From Oncomelania hupensis (lineage: Eukaryota; Mollusca; Gastropoda; Littorinimorpha; Pomatiopsidae), in the NCBI GenBank assembly GCA_036898135.1, contig CM072523.1, positions 38,920,876 through 38,984,875 on the forward strand: a stretch of 64,000 nucleotides of DNA, given 5' to 3'. The notes under the pieces are model-generated. The model ran no database searches, had not been told where the DNA came from, and saw only the letters and a program-made list of their open reading frames with translations. Below, one piece after another: positions 1-9,671 of this stretch. Made by a program: the position numbers and the translations under genes. Positions within the stretch are counted from its first letter, which is position 1; each line of letters starts with the position of its first letter.

Positions 1-870
1 TCTTCCTATACCGCATCATGTCAGATACCCTTGCAGATCACGAAAGGCACAATCAGCATAGGAGTTAGAGCAATCTCCAACCTCCGCTTTGCGGATGACA
101 TTGATGGATTGGCTGGAGAGGAACAATAACTTGAACAGCGTGTAAAGAGGCTTGTCACCACCTCCAGAACATATAGAATGTAAATAAGTGCTGAGAAGAC
201 TTAAATAATGACCAACAACACCAAAGACATCAACATGGACATCTAAGTACAAGACGAATCCTTCAACACAGTGCATAGCTTCAAATATTTAGGAGCCATT
301 TTATCAGACAATGGGTCCCGACAGGAAGTCCTCTCCAGGATCGCAAAACAACTGCTGCCCTGTCAAGGTTGAAGCCCATTTGGAAAGACAGGACCATCAG
401 TCTATATTCCAAGGTAAGGTTGCTGCGCTCCCTTGTCATCTCCATCTTCCTATATGCTTGCGAAACATGGACCCTCACATCAGATCTACAACGAAGAATA
501 CAAGCCATGGAGATGCGGTGCTACAAAAGACTTCTGGGCATTTCCTATACCCAGCATGGTAGCACATCACCAATGACGAAGTTCGAGAGACCATCACACA
601 AGCCATTGGACAACATGATGACATGCTCACAGTGGTGAACAATTGGAAACTCCGATCGTATGAACACGTCACCAGAGCATCTGGCCTTGCGAAAACCATT
701 TTGCAAGGCACGGTGCAATGAGGCAGAAGCAGAGGGAGACAGACAAAGAGGTGGGAGGACAACATTCGAGAATGGACTGGTTTGACACTGAATGAAGCCA
801 CGCATGAGGGTTAAACGATCATCTGTGGTGCCCCAACGACCTTTGAGTTACGGGATAGGATAGGATAGGA
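1..870 (+). pseudogene. LINE family A (RTE-like), 3' half of reverse transcriptase, copy 1
   Basis: The window opens inside a non-LTR reverse transcriptase. The catalytic FADD box is encoded at about 88-99, followed by the thumb region and a C-terminal stretch rich in basic residues that ends in a WEDNIREWTG motif. In-frame stops (for example after Glu-Glu-Gln near 125) and frame changes show a dead copy. The element ends at 851-870 in short GGATA tandem units soon after the coding end. The same 3' end recurs at 20050-20091, 24380-24407 and 30340-30372. A very short 3' UTR with a microsatellite-like tail is typical of RTE elements, so the RTE label is an inference. The 5' part lies outside the window. 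Confidence 0.8.
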
Positions 871-877
871 CATTTCC

Positions 878-1075
878 AGACAGTGGGGATACTATTTATA
901 CAGAAACCCCCCGCCAGCCCTCCAGGGAGGACTAGCAAAGTAGATAGTAAATTGATAGAACAGAGTAGGAACGAGAAAGAACAAATGATTATGACAGAAA
1001 CAGTGGTAATTTAAAGCACAAAATGTCCACAAAGTGGTGATACTATTTATACAGAAGCCCTGGTATTTTGCAAGG
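878..1075 (+). repeat. Interspersed repeat R1, rearranged fragments
   Basis: Two pieces containing ACTATTTATACAGAA (about 889-903 and 1042-1056) surround a block about TTGATAGAACAGAGTAGGAA. The same blocks occur in the same general order at 2340-2445 and 28100-28203, so this is a rearranged part of the R1 family. No coding capacity is apparent. Confidence 0.55.
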
Positions 1076-1090
1076 ATGTTATGCCGTGAC

Positions 1091-1169
<79 letters not shown>
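1091..1169. repeat. (AAT)n microsatellite
   Basis: A perfect AAT trinucleotide run of about 26 units. The following DNA up to about 1430 is A-rich, contains short A-tracts, and shows no gene. Confidence 0.97.
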
Positions 1170-1435
1170 GGAATTCATATGGTGCCTTTTCCCAAGTATA
1201 AATCAGTTCAAAGTACAGAATGAATCAAACGAAGTGAAGTTACCCAATGTGCTACATCAGTAACATTAAAATAACCGATACATTCAACCCACCAAAAAAA
1301 AAGAAAAAAAAAGATGCAATTAAAAAAAAAGAACAAAACAAAAAAAGAAAAGCAAGACGCTAACGTAGTCATATTAGATTATAGCTAAATTTGAAATTTG
1401 TCAAAAGATGGACACAAAGTTAGGTTAAGTGCCGT

Positions 1436-2445
1436 AATCGTTAGTTAGTTAGTTTTTCATTGCTAACAGGATCCAGAGGACTGCAAAGAGCCGAATCAGG
1501 ACCTCAAAATCAAGAGTTTCAAGAGTTTTTTTAAAATTCAAGACACATAATTTTAACCATCTATACAACGAAAGGCTATACGCCCAGGGGGCTTTTTAGC
1601 CAAAATGGGGGGGGGGGGAATTGGGGGATTGGGGAAATACATGAAACAAGCATGAATGGCAATATAAAACAACTTTCATGTTATAAAAACAACATCCCAC
1701 AACAGGACACAAAGAAAGGTATACAAAATTTACACTTCACGTGTGTAACTCAATATTCCAAAATCCCTTAGTTTCTCCAATAAGTACAGTAATACCCATA
1801 GTTAAATAAACAGTCACCTTCTCAATTCTTTTTCATTTACCCCAAAAATAAACTATAGCATTCTTAATACATTATTTATCAACAGACAAACAAACAAAAA
1901 CAAAAACAAAACAAGACAAAATCAAAATCACAACTTCGCTGAAAGAGGACTCACACCTCCCCCCCAACAACCCCACTCCCCATAAAAAAGATCTGACGAA
2001 ACATCCCTAGTGGTAACACTGAAGGCACTCCACCAGCCAGTCACTTTACAATAAAGACATCCCACGCAGGGGACGCTGAGGCTATTCTCTAATTTATCGA
2101 ACACCCGTTTATAAAAAACAAAATCGAATACAAACATCATTATACAATATCAACAAAACACATGCATATAAATTGCCTACATTGCCAAATAATAACATCG
2201 TAGGAAGCCCCAGTGACTCCCTGGCAGAAAGCGTCCAATATTCCCAAGTTTATCCAACAGACCTCACACACAAATGAGGTGTTTCATACCGCAAGAGTTT
2301 TCAAGAGAAAGAGTAAGGGACTGGTCTAGCGAAGAAGAAGAAGATAGTATAGTAGATTGATAGAACAGAGTAGGAATGAGAAAGAACAAAAGAGAAAGAC
2401 AGCGACAGTGGGAATTTAAAGCACTAAATTTCCAGTAAGCGGAGG
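1436..2445 (+). repeat. Interspersed repeat R1, long copy with internal insertion
   Basis: The start (about 1436-1526) and the later part (about 1916-2445) align by eye with the continuous 582-bp copy at 27618-28210. Shared blocks include GACTGCAAAGAGCCGAATCA, ACAACTTCGCTGAAAGAGGA, and TTTACAATAAAGACATCCCA. About 390 bp between them (1527-1915) is absent from the other copy and contains a G-rich run and an A-rich stretch. It therefore looks like an insertion in this copy or a deletion in the other. The family is non-coding and I could not assign it to a known class. Confidence 0.6.
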
Positions 2446-2895
2446 GGAGGGGGGGGGGGAGAGAAGTGCAGCAATCACCTAGGTCGAATTACTGATTTTA
2501 GAAACATCAAATAAATAATTTACATTGGGGAAAAAAGGCTCTTATAATTCCAGAACTATTTTATTATGTTTCTTATTGTAAATAATACTACTTACGAGAT
2601 CAAAAAACATTTCGTTTCGGCAGTTTCTTTGCAAATCAAACAAGACAGGTAAAGATGTTCCTGTATCCTTTTGGTTATTTGGAAGAAAAGACGTTTGGGA
2701 CCTCTCTTTTCACTAGACCAGCTTAATGAGGACAGTGCCTAGCCCATCTCATCTACCTCTTGCTTGCGTTTTACCTTCCCTAGTTCTAAATAGTTCCTGA
2801 ACACCCGTTCACAACTTGGGGTGAATTGGGGCGTGTTATACACTTGAGAAAAACGGTTTTATCCGTGAATACCTGCAATATACAAGACTACGTTG
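2446..2895. other. No gene recognised
   Basis: AT-rich, apparently unique sequence between R1 and a microsatellite. I see no long coding stretch, RNA gene or repeat match to the rest of the window. Confidence 0.5.

Positions 2896-2966
<71 letters not shown>
2896..2966. repeat. (TCA)n microsatellite
   Basis: A perfect TCA/ATC run of about 23 units lying 65 bp outside the Gypsy copy A insertion. Confidence 0.97.
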
Positions 2967-2969
<3 letters not shown>

Positions 2970-3030
2970 CATTACACTATTATTTATTGCATTGTCAATG
3001 ATTTGATTTACATGTACAAGGTGAGAATCA

Positions 3031-3035
3031 CACTA
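3031..3035. repeat. Target-site duplication CACTA, left side of Gypsy copy A
   Basis: CACTA immediately precedes the LTR that begins at 3036, and an identical CACTA follows the other LTR at 9667-9671. Confidence 0.93.
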
Positions 3036-3672
3036 TGTTACACTCCGCTTGATGTTGGTGTTTTCTATCAGTATCTGATTCAGCCCCGATGCTTGAATTC
3101 CTGATAGTTGTTTAACTCAGATTCGTTTATTCACGCAACCCGTCCAAACAGCGTACAAGTCACAAAGTCGACGTATGAAGTTTTCCACTTTTATTCAGCA
3201 CACACCAACAACTGCATACAATTCTCAACTCAACTCAACAACTTCCACAGCAACTTTCCAAATCACTATCAACAACTTTACTCTCTCTCAACAGCAACTC
3301 GGCACACGATTAAATAACCTCTCTCTCTTCCGGAAGAATTTCGAATAATGTAGAAATGACGCACTGCCACCAATCGAATAAAAGATCGTCATCACTGACT
3401 TACGTCATACATTATTATTTCTCCTTCTGGAACGACCTCTTGCTTCGACATGTATCGGGAAAATTCTATAGAAAGTAAACACTCAGATCCAGAAACTTCT
3501 ACAGTAATATCGACCAAAGCAAATTATCAACGTTATACAAAGCCTCTCCTAACAACAATGCAAACTCAAATCAAAGGTAAATAAACTCCATTATTGAATA
3601 CTTTGCAAATCGAAACGATTAGATCTATCGTACACGCTTCCGACATACTTTCGTTCCCGTTTCAACGTAACA
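3036..3672 (-). repeat. 3' LTR of Gypsy copy A
   Basis: A 637-bp direct repeat of 9029-9666, with TGTTAC and GTAACA ends. Read on the minus strand it carries the same promoter-like order as copy B: TGACGTAA, then an ATTGG box. The TATA box of copy B is replaced here by TTATTTAAT. An AATAAA lies near the far end. Confidence 0.95.
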
Positions 3673-3685
3673 TAACCCCCCACTC
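3673..3685 (-). other. Polypurine tract of Gypsy copy A
   Basis: On the minus strand GAGTGGGGGGTTA lies directly before the 3' LTR, where plus-strand DNA synthesis is primed in LTR elements. The identical tract precedes the 3' LTR of copy B at 18476-18488. Confidence 0.8.
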
Positions 3686-3975
3686 AAGAAGAAATTTACC
3701 CAATTTCTTTCAACAACGTTGAAACGTAATGCACAAACAAAGTTCAGAATTAAAACGCAAGTCTATCTGGATACTGTCAATGTTCACAGTTCATTCACAC
3801 AGAGTCAATGGTTTTCATCTTCAAATCTGCCTGGATATTGTCAATGTTCACAGTTTATCTACACGGTCAATGTTTTTTTACTCACACACTCTGCTGAGGA
3901 AGTCCGCACCAACATTGTCTGATCCTTTGATAGATTCTACTCGCATGTTAAAGTTCTGCAAGTACATAGCCCATC

Positions 3976-4302
3976 TCATGATGCGCTGTTCACAAACTTG
4001 GCAGAGTTCAAGTAAGTTAGCGGCTTGTGATCAGTCTGTAACACGAACTTCACTCCTTGAAGGTACAGTTCGAACTTCCGGATTCCCCATATGATGGCAA
4101 GGCACTCTTTCTCCATGGTCGAGTAATTTTTCTCAGCCCTGGACAGCTTCTTGCTGGCGTAACTGACCGGAAATAGTTTCCCTTCGTGTTCTTGCATCAG
4201 TATGGCGCCGATGCCTTCGTCCGCTGCGTCTGTCCTTAAGACGAATTCCTTGGAAGTATCGGGCAGTCGTAGCACCGGATCCTTCGAAAGGAGGTCGCGC
4301 AC
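3976..4302 (-). pseudogene. RNase H domain of Gypsy copy A pol, frame-shifted
   Basis: A 108-residue reading frame carries a Ty3/Gypsy RNase H. It shows an RTDAAD start with the first catalytic Asp, the TMEKECLAI segment with the catalytic Glu, and TDHKPLTYL with the next Asp. It lies one frame away from the preceding reverse transcriptase, so a 1-nt change near 4310 separates it from pol. It also stops early near 3976. The expected C-terminal part of the domain continues in another frame down to about 3893, which indicates a second small indel. RNase H is the last domain before the 3' untranslated region and polypurine tract. Copy B lacks it entirely. Confidence 0.88.
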
Positions 4303-7300
4303 AGTCTGGTATGCCCTCTCCTGAGGACGGTCCCCACTGCACTTGGTTTGGACAGCCTTTCCGCACCAGGTCCGACAAAGGTGCTGTGATGGCTGAGTAG
4401 TTCGGTACGAACTCCCTATAATACCCAGCCAATCCCAGGAAAGATCGTACTTGCTTCTTTGTTTGGGGACGTGGAGCGTTCAGAATTTTGGTGACGTTTT
4501 CTAGCAGAAGCCCCTTCTGTCCTTCTTTCAGCGAATGGCCGATAAAGTCGACGTTGTCAGTTCCCAGAATGCACTTACTGGGTCTCACGGTCAGGTTAGC
4601 TTCTGTTAGACGGTGAAACAGCTCCGTCAAGGTCTGCAGATGCTCTTCCCAGGTGCGGGTGTGGACTAGCAGGTCGTCCCAGTAACACACGACGTTGTCC
4701 ATCCCTTTGAGCATCTTCCTCATTCCTCTCTTTAGGGTAGCTCCGCTGTTGACCATGCCAAAGGGCATCCTTAGGCACTCGTACGTCCCATCAGGAGTTA
4801 TGAAAGCAGTCTTTGGTATGTCCTGTTGACGCACGGGGACTTGCCAATAACCCTTGCTGAGGTCAATCTTTGAGAAGATTCTACTCCCCGATAATTGGCG
4901 GAAGAGGTCTGCTGCGGTAGGCATCGGCTCAGGGTCGAAGACGGTGATCTTATTAACCTTCCTGTAGTCGATGCATACTCTGTTGCTCCCGTCCTTCTTC
5001 TTCACGACCACGACAGGGGACGCGTAGGGGGAACTGGACTCCCTGATGATGCCCATCTTCAGCATCTCATCGATGTCTTTCTTCAAGGACTCACGGGCCT
5101 TGAAAGGGATCGGGAAGGGCTTGGATCGAACAGGGATATTCGAAGTGAGGTGGACTTCGTGTTCGACCAAAGTTGTAGAGCCAGGGACATCGCTGAAGTT
5201 GTGGGGAAACTCGCCCATAAGGTCCTTGAGCTCCATCTTTTGACCTTCCGTCAAGCTTGGTCCTAGCTTAACATCATCGATGCCTTCTTTGCTGTGGAAG
5301 TCTCCCAGTTCCAACAGTTCCTCGCTGTCAAAGCTGTTGTCGGTCACAGCTGCTGTGGCTGCGTGCACAGTCTTTGATGGCCTTTCCACGTACAGCTTAA
5401 GGAGGTTGGCGTGGTATATCTTGGAATGCCGGCCGACCTTCACCTTGTAGTCGTTGATCCCCACCACGGTCTCCACTTCGTACGGGCCTTTCCACTGCAT
5501 CAGCAACTTATTGTGATCAGTAGGTAGCAGCACCAGCACTTTGTTGCCAGGTTTAAACTTCCTGTTCACAGCCCTACGATCGTAGTAGTGCTTTCCACAG
5601 TCTTGGGACTTCTTCAGGTTTTCTCTGGCTATCTCGAGAGTCTGCTCCAGCTTCTCCCGTAGCCCAAACACGTACTGGTAGCTGTTCTTCACCTCTGGGG
5701 TGTCTACTTCTTTCGTCCACAGTTCTTTTAGGATGTGCATCGGCCCTGGGATGGTTCTTCCGTACAGCAGCTCGAACGGAGAAAAGCCGGTGGACTCCTG
5801 CGGTACTTCTCTGTAGGCGAAAAGTAAGGCGTTGATGTAGCGATGCCATTGTCTGGGCTGCTCGCTGCACAGTTTCTTCAGGGTGGACTTCAGCGTAGCA
5901 TTGAACTTCTCGACAAGCCCGTTGCACATCGGATGGTAGGGTGTCGTAGTCAAATGCCGGATGCTCAGCAGTCTGTTGACCTCCTTCATGCAGTCAGAGA
6001 CGAACTGCGTCCCGAGATCTGTCAGGATCTCTTCAGGCACTCCAAGTCTACTGAACATGTCCACTAGCGCCTCTGCTACAGTTTCAGTGTCAATCTTCTT
6101 CAGTGGCACTGCTTCTGGGTACCGAGTCGCATAGTCCACTAAAGTCAGTACCCATCGATGACCTTCTTCACTCGGAGGTCTTATTTCGCCGATTAGGTCT
6201 AAGGCCACCCTCTTGAAAGGTCGGTCGATCAAAGGCATCCTCTGCATAGGTACTTTAGGAACCCTTCCTCGAGGTATGGTTTTCTGGCAAATGTCACATG
6301 ATCGGCAGAAACGGCTGACGTCCGCATGAAGTCCTGGCCAGTAGAACACCGCCTGGATTCTATCCGACGTCTTCTTGATACCCAGGTGACCTCCCATGAT
6401 TGAGTCATGCGCTACCTCCATCACCTGGCGCCTTAGGGGTAACGGTACCAAGACTTGACGTAGTGGTTTACCTCCGTTGACCCTCGGGTGCTGGAAGATT
6501 CTGTACAGGATCTTGGCCTTCACCTCAAAATAGACCGTACCACTGCCTTTGGTCACGTGGTCTTGGCGGTTCCTGTACTTGTTTAAAGTGCTATCAGCTT
6601 CCTGGAGCTGGATCAGCTTATCTCTGTCCACGATGGCAGCTTTAGAGTTGTCGGCGACCTTCAGTGGCGTAGACGTCCTGTCTCTCTTGGCCTGGGCCCT
6701 GGTAGTAACAGCACCGACGATCTCTGGTCGGCAGGGCTGAGCCGGAGTAACCACATTGTCCCGTAGCAGCTCTGTAAGGTCTCCATCGGGAAACGGCAAT
6801 GGATCCACCTCCACAACTTCGACCCGTTGGATTGAGGCAGGACTCCACTCTGGATCGGGGTCGTCGGGTCGTCTCGCGCCGTCGATATTCCCGATCATCA
6901 AATCATACAGCGGCTTCTTCAGGCAAACCGCGTCGACTTCGCCTATGTAGAAAGGGGTGTTGACATGAATCTTCGCAACTGGCGCTCTCACACATTTGCT
7001 GTCGGCCATGAGTGTCCATTTTGACTCGCCAGTGAACTGTTCTTTAGCGATTAGGTCTTCTCTGACGATGACCCCACTGCAGCCAGAGTCTCTTAAAACA
7101 GTCACTTCATGATTTCCGACGCGTCCCTTGGAAACAGGCATGTTCTGGACGGTCACAGCTGCGCTGGCGACGACGGGGATGGATTTTCCGTTGGCAAGAA
7201 GAAGTTGGCCATCGGTCATGCACTCTTGCACGTCCGCAGGGGTAGCTGTGCGTTCGGTCTCACTCGGAAGAATGACGCTCCCGCCGCACACCTGATGGTC

Positions 7301-7882
7301 AGATCTACTGGTTTGCCGTTGATTGGAAAACCGCCTCTGCCGGTTGCCCGCCGCTGCGTTGTCCGTACTGCTCCGCTGTCCACTACTTTTGTTTTGAGGA
7401 CAGTTAGCTGCTCTGTGGTCTGTAGCGTTGCAGGTGAAACAGCCTCTTGACTGCCCTTCCCTGGGAGGTGGCGTGGAGTCCGTCTGTCTCTGGCTCGTCT
7501 GGCTCCCTTGGATCTGGTTCCCATGGTTTCCAGTCTTCTGAAAATGTTTCGTCGCGCTGGGTGGCCCCAGGGTCTTCCCATGAGCGATGAGATATCTTTC
7601 AGCAGCCTCAGTCACATCTTTAAGCGTCTGCAGCTTTTGTTCTTCTAAGTGGGTCGCTAGGTCCTTGTGACAGGCATTGAGAAATTGTTCCTTCAGGATC
7701 AGGTCATGGAGACTGTCGTAAGACTTCATTTCGCCTGATAACTCCACCCACTTGTGTAGATATGACGACAGGCGCTCCACAAACTGCTTTGGCGTCTCGT
7801 CTGACTTAGGCCGGCATTCACGGAAGCGTTTACGGTAGCCCTTCTCTGTAAAGTTATAGCACTGCAACAGGGCCTCTTTCAA
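4133..7882 (-). CDS. Gag (C-terminal)-protease-integrase-reverse transcriptase polyprotein, Gypsy copy A
   Basis: A 1,249-residue open frame with the domains in an unusual order. Residues 1-110 are gag capsid-like. A zinc knuckle follows (C148, C151, H156, C161). The aspartic protease active site reads DSG at 265-267. Integrase comes next: an HHCC zinc module (H492, H499, C526, C529), the catalytic triad D562, D622 and E658, and a GPY/F-type C-terminal module at about 798-830 (WKGPYEV). Reverse transcriptase is last: its N-terminal region starts near 915, a catalytic Asp lies at 1007, and the YWDD box is at 1067-1070. Ordinary Ty3/Gypsy elements place reverse transcriptase and RNase H before integrase. 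The first Met is probably not the true start, because gag continues upstream in another frame (7957-8472). The frame is lost near residue 1184, just before RNase H. Confidence 0.95.
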   Translation of the reverse strand: MKEALLQCYNFTEKGYRKRFRECRPKSDETPKQFVERLSSYLHKWVELSGEMKSYDSLHDLILKEQFLNACHKDLATHLEEQKLQTLKDVTEAAERYLIAHGKTLGPPSATKHFQKTGNHGNQIQGSQTSQRQTDSTPPPREGQSRGCFTCNATDHRAANCPQNKSSGQRSSTDNAAAGNRQRRFSNQRQTSRSDHQVCGGSVILPSETERTATPADVQECMTDGQLLLANGKSIPVVASAAVTVQNMPVSKGRVGNHEVTVLRDSGCSGVIVREDLIAKEQFTGESKWTLMADSKCVRAPVAKIHVNTPFYIGEVDAVCLKKPLYDLMIGNIDGARRPDDPDPEWSPASIQRVEVVEVDPLPFPDGDLTELLRDNVVTPAQPCRPEIVGAVTTRAQAKRDRTSTPLKVADNSKAAIVDRDKLIQLQEADSTLNKYRNRQDHVTKGSGTVYFEVKAKILYRIFQHPRVNGGKPLRQVLVPLPLRRQVMEVAHDSIMGGHLGIKKTSDRIQAVFYWPGLHADVSRFCRSCDICQKTIPRGRVPKVPMQRMPLIDRPFKRVALDLIGEIRPPSEEGHRWVLTLVDYATRYPEAVPLKKIDTETVAEALVDMFSRLGVPEEILTDLGTQFVSDCMKEVNRLLSIRHLTTTPYHPMCNGLVEKFNATLKSTLKKLCSEQPRQWHRYINALLFAYREVPQESTGFSPFELLYGRTIPGPMHILKELWTKEVDTPEVKNSYQYVFGLREKLEQTLEIARENLKKSQDCGKHYYDRRAVNRKFKPGNKVLVLLPTDHNKLLMQWKGPYEVETVVGINDYKVKVGRHSKIYHANLLKLYVERPSKTVHAATAAVTDNSFDSEELLELGDFHSKEGIDDVKLGPSLTEGQKMELKDLMGEFPHNFSDVPGSTTLVEHEVHLTSNIPVRSKPFPIPFKARESLKKDIDEMLKMGIIRESSSPYASPVVVVKKKDGSNRVCIDYRKVNKITVFDPEPMPTAADLFRQLSGSRIFSKIDLSKGYWQVPVRQQDIPKTAFITPDGTYECLRMPFGMVNSGATLKRGMRKMLKGMDNVVCYWDDLLVHTRTWEEHLQTLTELFHRLTEANLTVRPSKCILGTDNVDFIGHSLKEGQKGLLLENVTKILNAPRPQTKKQVRSFLGLAGYYREFVPNYSAITAPLSDLVRKGCPNQVQWGPSSGEGIPDCARPPFEGSGATTARYFQGIRLKDRRSGRRHRRHTDARTRRETISGQLRQQEAVQG

Positions 7883-7956
7883 GACGTCGTAGTTTTTGGC
7901 GTCATCGTTCGACAGTCTGGTGTAAACTTCGAGAGCTTGCCCCGTCAGAAGTGCAC

Positions 7957-8472
7957 TCAGTCGAATTGCCCAGTCTTGAGGTTGCCAGTGCTTTCAGCGA
8001 ACCTTTCGAATCTCGCCAGATAACTGTCAATCTGGTCCTTCCCGTCGACGAAAGCTGGCAATTTTGGAGCCGTGTTGTCACTGATAACTTGTGGCGCATG
8101 CTGCTGTTGCTGGATGCGCGCCAACTCTAGTTGGAACTGCCGATCAGCTTCTCTTTCCTCACGCCTGCGCTCATCTTCTCTTTCTTGCCGCTGCTGTTCA
8201 ATTTCCAGACGCTTCAGTTCAAATTCTCTTTCTTCACGGCGACGCTGCTCTTCTAATTCTCGTTCTTCACGGCGACGCTGCTCTTCTAATTCTCGTTCTT
8301 CACGGCGACGCTGCTCTTCTACTTCTAGACGCTTCTGTTCTAGTTCTATTTCTTTTTCTAGACGCTTCTCTTCCAATTCTCTTTCTCGTATTCTCTCCTG
8401 AGACTTGACGTACTCCGTCAGCTGCTTGCCTTTTAGATTCAGTTCAACCCCTTTCTGCCAGAAGTCAGCCAT
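7957..8472 (-). CDS. Gag N-terminal charged coiled-coil region, Gypsy copy A
   Basis: A 171-residue frame starts with MADFWQKG at 8472, the same start as in copy B. Residues of about 25-125 are almost entirely Glu, Arg, Lys, Gln and Leu and should form a long charged helix or coiled coil. This stretch contains three near-identical 33-bp units (8232-8330) encoding EEQRRREEREL. A more ordinary gag segment follows (LPAFVDGKDQIDSYLARFER). The frame ends abruptly near 7975, where comparison with copy B shows that the capsid region should continue, so a small deletion has broken gag. The following frame resumes at 7882. The charged region is presumably for particle assembly or RNA contact, which is inference. 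Confidence 0.85.
   Translation of the reverse strand: MADFWQKGVELNLKGKQLTEYVKSQERIRERELEEKRLEKEIELEQKRLEVEEQRRREERELEEQRRREERELEEQRRREEREFELKRLEIEQQRQEREDERRREEREADRQFQLELARIQQQQHAPQVISDNTAPKLPAFVDGKDQIDSYLARFERFAESTGNLKTGQFD
8232..8330 (-). repeat. Three 33-bp tandem units inside gag
   Basis: Units at 8232-8264, 8265-8297 and 8298-8330 are nearly identical, each encoding 11 residues of the charged helix. Copy B has a different arrangement of charged segments at this place, so the region varies in length within the family. Confidence 0.85.
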
Positions 8473-9005
8473 CTTGATGCTTCTGGAAAGTTCTATTCTG
8501 GAAAGTTCTTTTCTGGAAAGTTCTTGACTGTAGAGTTCTTTTTTTTTCTGGAAAGTTCTTGACTGTGCTGTACCTTTCTAGACTGTTCTAGAACAGCACG
8601 CTTTCTGCAGTAGCGCTGATGCTTGTCACTAGTCGCTTTCGCTGACGCAGGCCCCGCTGTCCTCGTCGTGTGCGACGCTGCACCACGCTGGTGTTGATGT
8701 ATACGCTCCTGTGCTGAAGTAGACGCGACGTCCGCTCGACGCTCGCTGTAACACTGGCGATGTAGCTCCGAGACTGTCCTTCGACGTAGTCCTGCGGCAG
8801 CCACGTAGTCCCGCTCTGTTGTTCGCTCACGAAGCAACTCTTCGGCGACTACAAGCCCTTGCAGTCAACCCGAACCTATCGGTGATGTAGTCCCAGTATG
8901 TTGGCCCCTCTCGACGCAACTCGTTGGCGGCTACCCTCGATGACTGCCTCTCGTAACGTTGACTCGCTTGTTGTAGCAGTTGAACCCTTGGCTTGGCTAT
9001 GGCGT
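8473..9005 (-). other. 5' untranslated leader of Gypsy copy A
   Basis: Non-coding sequence between the primer-binding-like site and the gag start. It is clearly related to 13605-14096 of copy B. The part next to gag has repeated CTGGAAAGTTC units (8480-8570). Confidence 0.7.
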
Positions 9006-9025
9006 GAATCGCGGCTTGACCCCCA
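9006..9025 (-). other. Candidate tRNA primer-binding site, Gypsy copy A
   Basis: On the minus strand TGGGGGTCAAGCCGCGATTC starts 3 nt inside the 5' LTR. It has the TGG start expected of a site complementary to a tRNA 3' CCA end, and the same 20 nt occur in copy B at 13585-13604. I could not match it to a particular tRNA. Confidence 0.55.
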
Positions 9026-9028
9026 AAA

Positions 9029-9666
9029 TGTTACACTCCGCTTGATGTTGGTGTTTTCTATCAGTATCTGATTCAGCCCCGATGCTTGAATTCCTGATAG
9101 TTGTGTAACTCAGATTTGTTTGTTCACGCAACCCGTCCAAACAGCGTACAAGTCACAAAGTCGACGTATGAAGTTTTCCACTTTTATTCAGCACACACCA
9201 ACAACTGCATACAATTCTCAACTCAACTCAACAACTTTCACAGCAACTTTCCAAATCACTATCAACAACTTTACTCTCTCTCAACAGCAACTCGGCACAC
9301 GATTAAATAACCTCTCTCTCTTCCGGAAGAATTTCGAATAATGTAGAAATGACGCACTGCCACCAATCGAATAAAAGATCGTCATCACTGACTTACGTCA
9401 TACATTATTATTTCTCCTTCTGGAACGACCTCTTGCTTCGACATGTATCGGGAAAATTCTATAGAAAGTAAACACTCAGATCCAGAAACTTCTACAGTAA
9501 ATATCGACCAAAGCAAATTATCAACGTTATACAAAGCCTCTCCTAACAACAATGCAAACTCAAATCAAAGGTAAATAAACTCCATTATTGAATACTTTGC
9601 AAATCGAAACGATTAGATCTATCGTACACGCTTCCGACATACTTTCGTTCCCGTTTCAACGTAACA
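9029..9666 (-). repeat. 5' LTR of Gypsy copy A
   Basis: A 638-bp direct repeat of 3036-3672, with the same TGTTAC and GTAACA ends. It differs by four base changes and one extra A. Confidence 0.95.
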
Positions 9667-9671
9667 CACTA
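9667..9671. repeat. Target-site duplication CACTA, right side of Gypsy copy A
   Basis: Identical to 3031-3035 and directly adjacent to the 5' LTR end. Confidence 0.93.

Larger units (their letters stand above)
3036..9666 (-). mobile_element. Ty3/Gypsy LTR retrotransposon with integrase-first pol (Gmr1-like), copy A
   Basis: A full-length element of 6,631 bp. Two LTRs of 637-638 bp begin TGTTAC and end GTAACA. They enclose, in minus-strand order, a 5' leader (9028-8473), gag, protease, integrase, reverse transcriptase and RNase H. The 5-bp sequence CACTA occurs directly outside both ends (3031-3035 and 9667-9671), a target-site duplication of the length usual for Gypsy. A primer-binding-like site and a polypurine tract sit beside the LTRs. 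By eye the LTRs differ by four substitutions and one 1-bp indel, so the insertion is recent. Coding is interrupted by frame breaks near 7975, 4310 and 3995, so this copy looks inactive unless these are sequence errors. Confidence 0.96.

Noticed and set aside
4895..7581. Open frames antisense or out of frame to the Gypsy pol
   Set aside because: They overlap the true domains of copy A, carry no motifs, and reappear as shadows in copy B.
3036..9666. Endogenous retrovirus with an envelope gene
   Set aside because: No reading frame exists between RNase H and the 3' LTR in copy A, and none is found in copy B. The element is a plain LTR retrotransposon.
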